Source: an uncultured bacterium (GTDB taxonomy: Bacteria > Acidobacteriota > Aminicenantia > Aminicenantales > Saccharicenantaceae). Taken from it: DNA of 64,000 bases. The notes beneath the pieces are model-generated. The model was not told where the DNA came from. It ran no database searches and worked only from the letters and a program-made list of their open reading frames with translations. The DNA is taken from the NCBI GenBank assembly GCA_937920515.1, contig CALEUG010000020.1, forward strand, positions 111,704 to 175,703. Direction: 5' to 3'. This document shows, piece by piece, positions 10,359-18,739 of this stretch. The position numbers were made by a program, and so were the translations under genes. Numbering within the stretch: position 1 is the stretch's first letter; every line of letters begins with the position of its first letter.

Positions 10359-11156
10359 ATGGGCAAGAGCTGTATCGCGCTGCTGACCGATTTTGGCAGG
10401 CGGGATTACTTTGTGGCTTCACTCAAGGGAGTCATATTGTCGATAAACCCGGAGTGCACCATCGTCGACATCAGCCATGAAGTTCCGGAATATGAACTGA
10501 AAGCGGCCGCTTTTGTCCTCTGGGCCTGCTATCAATTCTTTCCCGGCGGAACGATTTTCCTGACCGTGGTTGACCCGGGAGTGGGCAGCGAGCGCCGAAT
10601 TTTGCTGGCCAGGAGCAAGCGCTATTATTTTATCGCTCCGGATAATGGAATCCTGACGCCGGTCATGAAGCAGGAGAGCCTGGAAATCTTAGAACTGAAA
10701 AACCGGGAGCATTTCCTGACCGACCGGAGGTCGAGCTTTGAGGGCCGGGATAAAATGGCTCCGGTGGCCGCCTGGCTGAGCCTGGGTGTGTCTCCAGATG
10801 AGCTGGGCCAGCCCGCCAGAAATCCCCTGACGCTGGAAGTGCCGGAACCGCAGCTTAGAAACCGGGAGATCCTGGGACAGATTCTCTACCGCGACCGGTT
10901 CGGGAATCTCATCACCAATCTCAGCCAGCAATTAATAGCTCAATTCCTGACCAGGCACCGCGGGGCTAACCTGCTCCTCCTGGCCGGGAAAAAGAAAATA
11001 TCCGAAATGGCCGCGGCCTATTCATCGTCCGGCTCGGACCGGCCGTTTTTTATCATCAACAGCCTGGGGCTGCTGGAAATTGCGGTCTACAGGAAACCGG
11101 CGGCCGAGGTGCTGGGCCTGGAACCGGGTGACCCGGTCGTGCTGAAAGCAGATTAG
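10359..11156 (+). CDS. SAM hydroxide adenosyltransferase / chlorinase-fluorinase family protein (DUF62)
   Basis: This 265-residue protein matches the family that includes bacterial SAM hydroxide adenosyltransferases (splitting SAM to adenosine and methionine) and rare halogenases. Motifs seen are LLTDFGRRDYF at the N-terminus (D11, D16), VVDPGVGSERR, APDNGIL and DRFGNLITN. A halogenase role is unlikely without a biosynthetic context; hydroxide adenosyltransferase is the default. ATG 10359 is preferred over an upstream TTG (10305), because homology begins at MGKSCIALLTDFG. It is followed after 28 nt by the RecD2-like helicase gene. Confidence 0.85.
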   Translation: MGKSCIALLTDFGRRDYFVASLKGVILSINPECTIVDISHEVPEYELKAAAFVLWACYQFFPGGTIFLTVVDPGVGSERRILLARSKRYYFIAPDNGILTPVMKQESLEILELKNREHFLTDRRSSFEGRDKMAPVAAWLSLGVSPDELGQPARNPLTLEVPEPQLRNREILGQILYRDRFGNLITNLSQQLIAQFLTRHRGANLLLLAGKKKISEMAAAYSSSGSDRPFFIINSLGLLEIAVYRKPAAEVLGLEPGDPVVLKAD

Positions 11157-11184
11157 AACTTCAGGGCGGAGTGTCACCAAACTC

Positions 11185-13368
11185 ATGGAATGCCTGGAAG
11201 GGACAGTTGAACAGATAATTTTTTATAACCCGGAGAACGGTTACACCGTTTTCAGGATAAAGACCGAAACAGAAGAAGTCACAGTGGTGGGCAATTTCCC
11301 GCCCCTTTCTCCCGGAGAGTGTCTGAAAATCACCGGCCGCTGGGAAAAAAATATTCGTTTCGGCACTCAGTTCCAGATGGAATCCTTCAGCCTGACCCTG
11401 CCCTCTTCGGTCCGGGGAGTGGAAAGGTTTCTGGCTTCCGGTCTGGTCAGAGGAGTCGGCCCGGTGCTGGCCCAGAGGATTGTCAAAAAATTCGGAGAGC
11501 GGACGGTCAGTATTCTTAACGAGACCCCGGAAAAATTAAAACAGGTGGAAGGAATCGGGGAGAAGAAATTTGCTGAAATTCTCAAATCCTGGGAAGAGCA
11601 TAAAGAAATCAGGGACCTCATCATCTTCCTCCAGGCCCATAATATTTCGACCACTCTGGCCTACAAGATTTACCGCGCCTACGGTCAGGCGGCCTTTGAG
11701 GTCCTGCGCAGCAATCCCTACCAGCTCTGCCTTGATATCTGGGGAGTGGGCTTCAAGACCGCTGACCAGATAGCCCTCAAGCTGGGTCTCCCCTCTGATT
11801 CCCCGGAAAGGGTCAAGGCCTTCATCCTTTACCTCCTGGAAAAAGACAACGAGCAGGGGCATGTTTTCTCGGATGAAGCTGAGATAAAAGAGAAGTGCCG
11901 CCAGGAACTGGAGGTTGAACCAGAGAAGGTGGAACGGGCACTGGGTGAGCTGCTGGAAAGCAGGTCTCTGGTCAGGGAAATTGTGGACGGAAAGTCTGGC
12001 CTTTACCTGCCGTTTTTCTACCAGGCCCAGGAAGAGGTGGCCCGCATTATATCCCGCCTGGCCGCCCGGTCTGCGGCCGCTCCTGATTTTGACCCCGAGA
12101 CCAGGATAGCCGAAGTTGAGAAAAATTGCGGGCTGAAATTCTCCGAGCAGCAGAAAAAAGCTATTGTCAGCAGCCTGCAAAAAAAAATCATCGTCATCAC
12201 CGGCGGTCCAGGTACCGGTAAGACCACCATTGTCCGGGCCATGGTCGAGATTTTCGAGAGCTGGCAGAAGAAAATTCTTCTGGCGGCCCCCACCGGACGG
12301 GCGGCCAAGCGCCTGGCCGAGACCACCGGCCGGGAAGCTAAAACCATTCACCGCCTGCTGGAGTTCCAGCCCGGGGAAGGCCACTTCAGGAGAGGTCCCG
12401 GCCATCCCCTGCGGGGAGAGGCGCTGATCGTGGATGAAGTATCCATGGTTGACCTGCCCCTGATGTATCACTTGCTGCGGGCTGTCCCGCCGGAGATGAG
12501 GCTGATTCTGGTAGGGGATAAGGATCAGCTACCGCCGGTCGGGCCGGGCAACCTGCTCCGGGATTTAATAGATTCCGGGGTGGTGGAGGTCATCCGGCTT
12601 GATGAGATTTTCCGTCAGGCCGGAGAAAGCCTTATCGTGGTAAATGCCCACCGGGTCAACCACGGGCAGTCGCTGGTCTATCCCCGGCGCAACGACCCGG
12701 GTTCCGATTTTTATTTTTTCCATCAGGAAGACGAGGAGAAAGTTTTCCGACTGATCCTGAAACTCTGCCAGCACAACATTCCAAGGCGGCTTAACCTCAA
12801 TCCGCTCTCCACCCAGATCCAGGTCATCACCCCGATGTACCGCGGCCTGGTTGGGGTGGACAACCTCAACCTGGAGCTGCAGAAAGTCCTTAACCCCGGG
12901 ACGGCCGGGCTGAAGGTCGGCCAGAAGGAATTCCGGGTTCGCGACAAGGTCATGCAGATACGAAACGATTACGACAAGGAAGTCTTCAATGGAGACCTGG
13001 GAAGCGTGGTCCAGGTGGACCCGGAGCGTTTTGGCCTGCTGGTGGACTTTGACGGCCGGTTGATTTTTTACGAAAAGGATGAACTGGTCGACCTGGTGCT
13101 GGCCTATGCCATTTCTGTTCATAAAGCCCAGGGCAATGAATACCAGGCCGTGGTCATGCCCCTGCTGACCCAGCACTACATAATGCTGCAGAGAAACCTG
13201 TTCTACACGGCCCTGACCAGGGCCCGCAAGTTAAGCGTCATCATCGGTTCCTACCGGGCCCTGCACATCGCCATCAAGAACGACAGGCCGGTTCAGAGAA
13301 ACTGCCGGCTGAAGGAGAAGATTCTGGAAATTGCCGGCGGCCGGGAGCCAACTTTGCGGTTGTTTTAA
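11185..13368 (+). CDS. recD2: RecD2-type ATP-dependent DNA helicase
   Basis: The 727-residue protein has the RecD2 layout: N-terminal OB-like domain (MECLEGTVEQIIFYNPENGY), a helix-hairpin-helix region (~90-190), then superfamily 1B helicase motifs. Walker A is GGPGTGKTT near residue 341, Walker B region is DEVSMVD near 417, and motifs VGDKDQLPPVG and AISVHKAQGNE follow. RecD2 is a 5'-3' helicase acting without RecBC; in other bacteria it affects repair and replication-fork processing. It probably shares a transcript with the upstream SAM-family gene (28-nt gap). No strong ribosome binding site is visible before ATG 11185. Confidence 0.93.
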   Translation: MECLEGTVEQIIFYNPENGYTVFRIKTETEEVTVVGNFPPLSPGECLKITGRWEKNIRFGTQFQMESFSLTLPSSVRGVERFLASGLVRGVGPVLAQRIVKKFGERTVSILNETPEKLKQVEGIGEKKFAEILKSWEEHKEIRDLIIFLQAHNISTTLAYKIYRAYGQAAFEVLRSNPYQLCLDIWGVGFKTADQIALKLGLPSDSPERVKAFILYLLEKDNEQGHVFSDEAEIKEKCRQELEVEPEKVERALGELLESRSLVREIVDGKSGLYLPFFYQAQEEVARIISRLAARSAAAPDFDPETRIAEVEKNCGLKFSEQQKKAIVSSLQKKIIVITGGPGTGKTTIVRAMVEIFESWQKKILLAAPTGRAAKRLAETTGREAKTIHRLLEFQPGEGHFRRGPGHPLRGEALIVDEVSMVDLPLMYHLLRAVPPEMRLILVGDKDQLPPVGPGNLLRDLIDSGVVEVIRLDEIFRQAGESLIVVNAHRVNHGQSLVYPRRNDPGSDFYFFHQEDEEKVFRLILKLCQHNIPRRLNLNPLSTQIQVITPMYRGLVGVDNLNLELQKVLNPGTAGLKVGQKEFRVRDKVMQIRNDYDKEVFNGDLGSVVQVDPERFGLLVDFDGRLIFYEKDELVDLVLAYAISVHKAQGNEYQAVVMPLLTQHYIMLQRNLFYTALTRARKLSVIIGSYRALHIAIKNDRPVQRNCRLKEKILEIAGGREPTLRLF

Positions 13369-13417
13369 TTCTGGTATAGTTTATAATAAGGAATAATTGA
13401 AAGGAGGCCAGACGGTC

Positions 13418-13579
13418 ATGGAAAAATGGGAATGCACTGCTTGCGGTTATATCTACGACCCTGAAGTCGGAGATCCGGACAACAACATTCCGCCCGGCAC
13501 GCCCTTTGAATCGTTGCCCGAGGACTGGGTCTGTCCGCAATGTGGAGTGGGCAAGGAATTTTTTCAGAAAATCGGCTGA
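13418..13579 (+). CDS. Rubredoxin
   Basis: This 53-residue rubredoxin binds one iron through C6, C9, C39 and C42 (CTACGY and CPQCGVGK). The aromatic core (W4, Y11, Y13, F30, W37) is typical. It is a one-electron carrier, in anaerobes often feeding peroxide and superoxide reductases. The start is ATG 13418, 10 nt after AAAGGAGG. The next gene, 36 nt downstream, encodes an NADH:rubredoxin-oxidoreductase-like flavoprotein, a fitting redox partner, and rubrerythrin lies at 31.1 kb. Confidence 0.96.
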   Translation: MEKWECTACGYIYDPEVGDPDNNIPPGTPFESLPEDWVCPQCGVGKEFFQKIG

Positions 13580-13615
13580 AGTTTGGCCGGCTGAGGCGCG
13601 GCTGAGCACTATCAG

Positions 13616-14833
13616 ATGAGAGTTATCATACTGGGTAACGGCCTGAGCGGAACTATTTGTGGCAAGACCATCAGGGAACTGGACTCGGCGGCAGAAATAA
13701 TCATCGTCAGCGAAGAAAAGCACCCCTACTATCCCAGGCCTAACCTGATCGATTACCTGGCAGGGTTGATTCCGCTGGAAAAAGTCTTTGCATTTAGCGA
13801 GGGCTGGGCCGAAAGACAGAGGTTGCAGGTCAAGCTCGGAGTCAGGGCGGTCAGCCTTGACCCGGAAAAACCGGCCGTAAACTTTGGAGACGGAAGCCGT
13901 CTGGAGGCCGACCGGCTGGTGCTGGCCACCGGAGCCTGTCCCTTCATCCCGCCGCTTTTGGGCACAGACCGGGAAGGGGTTTTCACCTTCCGGACGCTGG
14001 ACGATGTCCTGGAATTGCTGGAGTTTATCCGTTCCGGACCGGAAATCGTTATCCTTGGCGGTGGGCTTCTCGGCCTGGAAATAGCCCGGGCTCTGAACCT
14101 CAGGGGCCTGGGACGAATCTCGGTGGTTGAGGTCTTCAGCCGCCTGCTTCCAAAACAGCTGGATGAAACCGGAGCTGGCCTGCTGCGATTACACCTGGAG
14201 AACCTGGGCATCAGGCTTTTTACCGGTCGCGAGGCGTCCGAGATTCTCGGTGACCGCCGGGTTAGCGGGATCCGTCTTAAGGACGGGGAGACAATTCCGG
14301 CCGGAGCGGTCATCATTGCTTCGGGCGTCAGTCCCAGGCTGGACCTGGCCCTGGAAGCTGGCCTGGATTGCGGGCGCGGCGTAATGGTTGATGACTACTT
14401 AAAAACAAGCTGCGACCGGGTCTACGCTGCCGGAGACGTGGCCGAGCACCGCGGGAAAATCTACGGCCTGATTCCGGCGGCTTTTGACCAGGCCAGGGCC
14501 CTGGCCTACAACCTGTGTGGCCAGACCAGGAAATACGAAGGCACCATCCCCTCGAGCACCCTTAAAGTCATGGGCCTCTACCTGACCTCCATCGGGCTGG
14601 TCAATCCGGAGGCTGCCGGATATGAAATTCTGACCCGTTACAGGCCTGAGTCCGGCCTTTACAAGAAACTGGTGCTGAAAGGAGATTCGGTCATCGGAGC
14701 CATCTGGTTCGGCACCAGGAAGGGAACACAGGAAATAAGCCGGCTTGTTCAGTCGGGAAGAAAAATCGGCGAGTTCAAGAACGAAATTCTGGAAGAGGAA
14801 TTTGATTTTTCCAGAATTTTTGAAGAGGCTTGA
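13616..14833 (+). CDS. NAD(P)H:rubredoxin oxidoreductase-like FAD protein
   Basis: The 405-residue flavoprotein has two Rossmann motifs, N-terminal FAD (VIILGNGLSG) and central NAD (VILGGGLLGLEIA, ~144-156). It also has the ATG-type flavin motif (VLATGACPF) and the C-terminal FAD motif VYAAGDVAEH. These fit the NROR/nitrite reductase NirB-like branch of pyridine nucleotide oxidoreductases. Directly behind rubredoxin, it probably reduces rubredoxin with NAD(P)H for oxygen detoxification. The start is ATG 13616; the ribosome binding site is weak, consistent with coupling to the upstream gene. Substrate is inferred from context. Confidence 0.82.
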   Translation: MRVIILGNGLSGTICGKTIRELDSAAEIIIVSEEKHPYYPRPNLIDYLAGLIPLEKVFAFSEGWAERQRLQVKLGVRAVSLDPEKPAVNFGDGSRLEADRLVLATGACPFIPPLLGTDREGVFTFRTLDDVLELLEFIRSGPEIVILGGGLLGLEIARALNLRGLGRISVVEVFSRLLPKQLDETGAGLLRLHLENLGIRLFTGREASEILGDRRVSGIRLKDGETIPAGAVIIASGVSPRLDLALEAGLDCGRGVMVDDYLKTSCDRVYAAGDVAEHRGKIYGLIPAAFDQARALAYNLCGQTRKYEGTIPSSTLKVMGLYLTSIGLVNPEAAGYEILTRYRPESGLYKKLVLKGDSVIGAIWFGTRKGTQEISRLVQSGRKIGEFKNEILEEEFDFSRIFEEA

Positions 14834-14891
14834 AAAAATACATGAATAAATAAATGAAAAGTTGTGATAAGCGGATAAACAGGAGTGAATC

Positions 14892-15911
14892 ATGTCCAGG
14901 TCCAGGCAGAAAGCGCTAACTATGCTGGCTTGTTTTTTCTGGCTGTCAGCCAGCCTTGCCGCCCAGGTTAAAGCCGGCGGCTATTTTTCTTTTGAATACC
15001 TGAAAAGTCAGGCGGAGGGACTATACTCCAGGGGGACCTTTACCAATTTTAACGGCGGGCTGTCTGTCTCAGGGCTTATCTATGGCAGCCTGAGTTTCAT
15101 GGCTGAGGGTCGGCTGGCCTCCCGCGAAGATTTCCAGCTGGCCCAGGCCTACATTAACTTCCAGGGAAGCCAGCTGATCAGTTTTAAGCTGGGATTTTTT
15201 GAAATTCCCTTTGGCCGTTTTAATAGCGCGGCCAGACCACAAGAAAACCCCACCGTTTTCAGGCCCCTGGCCTTCCATTTCTTCCCTTACCGCTGGAATG
15301 ACCTGGGAATCTGCCTGCAGGGCAATTTTGCCATCTTTTATTATTCCGCCTACATAATAAATGGCCTGTCTGCCGACAGCCAGGGCTACCTGGAAACAAA
15401 ATTCACCGACCCCAATAAGGATAAGGCCATGGGAGGCCGACTGGGTCTGCGATTCGGCGAGGGTGTCGAACTTGGCGGTTCCATTTACAACGGAAAGTAC
15501 GACCCCGACGGGACCAAGGATATTCAGTTCCGTGGCCTGGACCTGATCTGGTTGACACCGGAGTGGGAGGTAAGAGGAGAATACATCCAGACGGTGTATG
15601 ACCATCCCACCCTGAATCAGAAGATTAGTTTTGAGGGCTATTACCTGACAGTAAGCATGCTTTTCAAGAGTTTCCGCCTTTATTACAGCTTCCAGAAGTC
15701 GGACCTGGCCCAGGACCTCGTTGACGACCACCAGGCTCCTCCGCTGAACATCTTTCTCGATACCATGGTAAAGAAAACCAGGTCGGCTGTCGGCTTGAAA
15801 TGGGATGCGACCGGTAGCTTTTATGCCAAGCTGGAATACGACTGGAATAAAGAAAGTAACGTAAAGTTGAAGGACAACATGCTTCTGGTGCAGGTTGGCT
15901 TCGCCTTCTGA
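14892..15911 (+). CDS. Porin-like outer-membrane beta-barrel protein
   Basis: The 339-residue protein has a signal peptide (cleavage near ASLAAQ, ~residue 25) and then alternating hydrophobic-aromatic strands. It ends in VGFAF, the C-terminal aromatic signature of outer-membrane barrels. The pattern KLGFFEIPFGRFNS and the overall length resemble phosphate-selective porin (OprP/O)-like proteins. It would sit in the outer membrane as a diffusion channel; its substrate is unknown. An AGGAG site precedes ATG 14892. It stands alone between the rubredoxin reductase gene and purA. Confidence 0.7.
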   Translation: MSRSRQKALTMLACFFWLSASLAAQVKAGGYFSFEYLKSQAEGLYSRGTFTNFNGGLSVSGLIYGSLSFMAEGRLASREDFQLAQAYINFQGSQLISFKLGFFEIPFGRFNSAARPQENPTVFRPLAFHFFPYRWNDLGICLQGNFAIFYYSAYIINGLSADSQGYLETKFTDPNKDKAMGGRLGLRFGEGVELGGSIYNGKYDPDGTKDIQFRGLDLIWLTPEWEVRGEYIQTVYDHPTLNQKISFEGYYLTVSMLFKSFRLYYSFQKSDLAQDLVDDHQAPPLNIFLDTMVKKTRSAVGLKWDATGSFYAKLEYDWNKESNVKLKDNMLLVQVGFAF

Positions 15912-15990
15912 AAGCTTTATGATCTTCAGGAAATCTGGTAGAATAGCGCAGGTTTTTTCCGCGGTCAGATTAATTGTTGAGGATAGCAAA

Positions 15991-17313
15991 ATGGCCAATC
16001 TTCTGGTTCTCGGCACCCAGTGGGGCGACGAAGGCAAGGGCAAAATAGTCGATTTTCTGGCCCCGGCTTTTGAAATCATCGCCCGCTACCAGGGCGGACA
16101 CAACGCCGGTCACACTGTCTATCTTAGCGGTAAAAAGATTGTGCTGCATTTAATTCCCTCAGGTATACTTCACCCTGATAAAGTCTGTATCATCGGCAAC
16201 GGACTGGTGGTCAGTCCACAGGCTTTCTTCAAGGAAATAGAAGACCTGAAAGCCCTGGGGGTGGAGGTCAGTCCCGGGCGTCTGCTGGTCAGCCGGGCAG
16301 CCCAGGTCATCATGCCCTACCATTCGCTGCTGGAAAAAATCGCCGAGGCCAGCCGTGGCGAGAAAATGATCGGAACCACCTGCCGGGGCATTGGACCCTG
16401 CTACGAGGACAAGGCAGCCCGCTGGGGAATTAGAGTGGCCGACCTGCTGGAGCCGGAGGTCCTGAAAGAAAAAATCGAAGACAGCCTGGCCCTGAAGAAC
16501 AGGATTTTTCAAGCTTTTGGTTATCCGGCCCTGGCTGTGGAACCAATTCTCGATGAGTATAGAGCCCTGGGTGAAAAACTGGCTCCCTATGTGGCCGATG
16601 TTTCGGTGTTCCTGGCCGGGCAGATCAGGGCTGGAAAATCGGTGCTGTTTGAAGGAGCCCAGGGCACCCTGCTGGACGTTGACCACGGGACCTATCCCTT
16701 TGTCACTTCCTCCAGCTGCACCGCCGGCGGAGTCTGCACCGGTCTGGGCTTGAGCCCGAAAGAGGTCAATGGAGTTCTGGGAATAACCAAGGCTTATACC
16801 ACCAGGGTCGGTAGCGGACCGTTTCCGACCGAGCTCAAGGACGAAACCGGAGCTATGATTGCCCGCAAGGGTGACGAGTTCGGGGCCACCACCGGCCGGC
16901 CCAGACGGTGTGGCTGGTTTGATGCCGTGGCCGTTCGTTATGCTTGCCGCCTTAACGGGGTGGACCTGATTGCCCTGACCAAGCCTGATGTCCTGGAGGA
17001 ACTGACCGAAATCAGAGCCTGCTACGCCTACCGTTACAGGGGAACAATCATCAAGGATTTCCCTTCAGAACCGTGGATCCTGGAAAGGGTCAAACCTGAA
17101 TACCGCGGTTTCCCTGTCTGGGACCGATCAATTCACCGGGCCAGGGATTTTTCCGGGCTGCCAGCTGGATTCCTGGATTACCTGAAGTGGCTGGAAGACA
17201 CTCTGGAAACCAGAGTTGGCTTAATATCCACCGGCGTTGACCGGGAGGACATCATCTACCAGCGAGAGGAATTCGAGAAAATTTTAGGAGAGAAAGCCCG
17301 GGTTCTGGGGTAA
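15991..17313 (+). CDS. purA: Adenylosuccinate synthetase
   Basis: The 440-residue enzyme makes adenylosuccinate from IMP, aspartate and GTP, the first step towards AMP. The N-terminal GTP-binding signature GTQWGDEGKGKIVDFL, the catalytic GGHNAGHTV segment, ISTGVDREDI and GATTGRPRRCGWFDAVA are all present. ATG 15991, with GAGGA upstream, is chosen; the open frame extends further 5' but without homology. The other purine genes lie in a separate operon at 56-61 kb, including purB, the next enzyme. alr follows after 20 nt. Confidence 0.97.
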   Translation: MANLLVLGTQWGDEGKGKIVDFLAPAFEIIARYQGGHNAGHTVYLSGKKIVLHLIPSGILHPDKVCIIGNGLVVSPQAFFKEIEDLKALGVEVSPGRLLVSRAAQVIMPYHSLLEKIAEASRGEKMIGTTCRGIGPCYEDKAARWGIRVADLLEPEVLKEKIEDSLALKNRIFQAFGYPALAVEPILDEYRALGEKLAPYVADVSVFLAGQIRAGKSVLFEGAQGTLLDVDHGTYPFVTSSSCTAGGVCTGLGLSPKEVNGVLGITKAYTTRVGSGPFPTELKDETGAMIARKGDEFGATTGRPRRCGWFDAVAVRYACRLNGVDLIALTKPDVLEELTEIRACYAYRYRGTIIKDFPSEPWILERVKPEYRGFPVWDRSIHRARDFSGLPAGFLDYLKWLEDTLETRVGLISTGVDREDIIYQREEFEKILGEKARVLG

Positions 17314-17333
17314 AGTTTCAGGAGAGGATAGCC

Positions 17334-18491
17334 GTGGCCCGAGGTAAAGCCGGTAAATTTCCCGTTCAATGGGTGGAAATTAACCGCCAGTCCTTTCTTA
17401 ATAATGTCCAGGAGTTTAAGAGCAGGCTGGGACAGACCGGTCTTCTGGCTGTGGTCAAGGCCAATGCTTACGGTCACGGCCTTCTGGAAATTGCCGGCCT
17501 GGCGGCCGAAGCCGGAATTGATTGGTTTGGCGTGCACAGCCTGGAAGAAGCCCTGAGCCTGCGTCAGAAAGGCTTCAACCAGAAAATTCTAATCCTGGGA
17601 TACCTGCCTCTTTCCGGCGCGGAGGAAGCAGTCCGGGCTGAACTCAGGTCAACGGTTTACAACCTGGAAACCCTGAAGGTGCTGGCGGCTGCAGCCGGAA
17701 AACAGAAAAAACCGGCCCTGGTTCACCTTAAGATTGAAACCGGCACCAACCGCCAGGGAATCTCCCTCAATAAACTGGGAGGCTTCCTTAATCTGCTGAA
17801 AAAAAACCCGGAGGTGGTGCTGGAAGGCATTTCTTCCCACTTTGCCAACATCGAGGATACCACCGATGATTATTATCCCCGCTACCAGCTCGAGAACTTC
17901 AGACAGGCCATTAACTATCTGGAGCACAATGGCTTCAACGTTCCCATCAGGCACATGTCCTGCTCGGCCGCGGCCATCCTTTTTCCGGAAACCTATTTTA
18001 ACCTGGCCCGGGTGGGCATCGGTCTTTACGGCCTGTGGCCTTCTAAAGAAACCCTGATCTCCTGCCGGCTGCGGGGGCAGATGCCGCTTAAGCTAAAGCC
18101 AGTTCTTAGCTGGAGGGCCAGGATAGCCCAGATAAAGTCTGTTCCCCGGGGCGCCTACATTGGCTACGGATGCACCTACCGGACGACCAGGCCAACCAGG
18201 CTGGCCATAGTTCCGGTCGGCTACTACGACGGCTATGACCGTGGACTCTCCAACTCGGCTTACGTCCTGGTGAAAGGTAAAAGGGCCCAGGTCAGGGGCC
18301 GGGTCTGCATGAATTTCATCATGGTCGATATCACTGATATTCCCGGGGTGAAGCTGGAAGACCCGGTGACGCTTATCGGGACCGAGGGGCGAGAGAAAAT
18401 CACGGCCGACCAGCTGGCCACCCTGGCTGGAACCATCAGCTATGAAATGGTGACCAGAATAAACCCGCAGATCCCCAGACTTATTGTCTGA
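17334..18491 (+). CDS. alr: Alanine racemase
   Basis: The 385-residue PLP enzyme interconverts L- and D-alanine for peptidoglycan. The PLP lysine is K42 in VVKANAYGHG, and the opposite-face catalytic tyrosine is Y278 in IGYGCTYRT. Substrate-loop residues RVCMNFIMVDIT are present. Start is GTG 17334, preceded by AGGAGAGGA at about 5 nt. It is probably co-transcribed with purA. Motifs and length are standard. Confidence 0.96.
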   Translation: MARGKAGKFPVQWVEINRQSFLNNVQEFKSRLGQTGLLAVVKANAYGHGLLEIAGLAAEAGIDWFGVHSLEEALSLRQKGFNQKILILGYLPLSGAEEAVRAELRSTVYNLETLKVLAAAAGKQKKPALVHLKIETGTNRQGISLNKLGGFLNLLKKNPEVVLEGISSHFANIEDTTDDYYPRYQLENFRQAINYLEHNGFNVPIRHMSCSAAAILFPETYFNLARVGIGLYGLWPSKETLISCRLRGQMPLKLKPVLSWRARIAQIKSVPRGAYIGYGCTYRTTRPTRLAIVPVGYYDGYDRGLSNSAYVLVKGKRAQVRGRVCMNFIMVDITDIPGVKLEDPVTLIGTEGREKITADQLATLAGTISYEMVTRINPQIPRLIV

Positions 18492-18522
18492 GCTCGCAAT
18501 AAAAAAAATTGATTCATCAATC

Positions 18523-18537
18523 GGGTTGAATCAACCC
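18523..18537. repeat. 15-bp palindrome upstream of the TamB-Omp85 gene
   Basis: GGGTTGA and TCAACCC are perfect inverted arms around a single base. The geometry suits a DNA-binding dimer better than an RNA hairpin. A half-site-like GGTTGAATC recurs at 18701-18709, overlapping the -35 element of the downstream promoter. Confidence 0.45.
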
Positions 18538-18702
18538 CATCTGTCATCACTGGCCTCCATTTTACTTAAGAATTGCTCAGGGCCGGTAAAGGCACGGGCA
18601 GGTCAGAGGCCTGGAAGATAAATAACCGATGATTTAAATCGGGCGATCCAGCAGATAACGACCACGATTTTTAAAGCCACAGAACCCGGGTCATCATTTA
18701 GG

Positions 18703-18732
18703 TTGAATCCACTCGCAGTATCCACTTATAAT
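18703..18732 (+). promoter_or_regulatory. Promoter of the TamB-Omp85 fusion, predicted leaderless start
   Basis: TTGAAT (18703-18708), an 18-nt spacer and a perfect TATAAT (18727-18732) end 7 nt before ATG 18740. No Shine-Dalgarno site exists in the 7 nt between -10 and ATG. Transcription is expected to begin at the start codon. Confidence 0.65.
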
Positions 18733-18739
18733 TCCGGTG

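Noticed and set aside
10359..11156. Fluorinase or chlorinase enzyme
   Set aside because: Only family motifs are visible; no halometabolite pathway genes are nearby, so the common hydroxide adenosyltransferase role is more likely.
15069..16079. 336-codon open frame on the minus strand
   Set aside because: It lies across the porin-like gene and the purA start, both well supported; no homology-like motif is visible.
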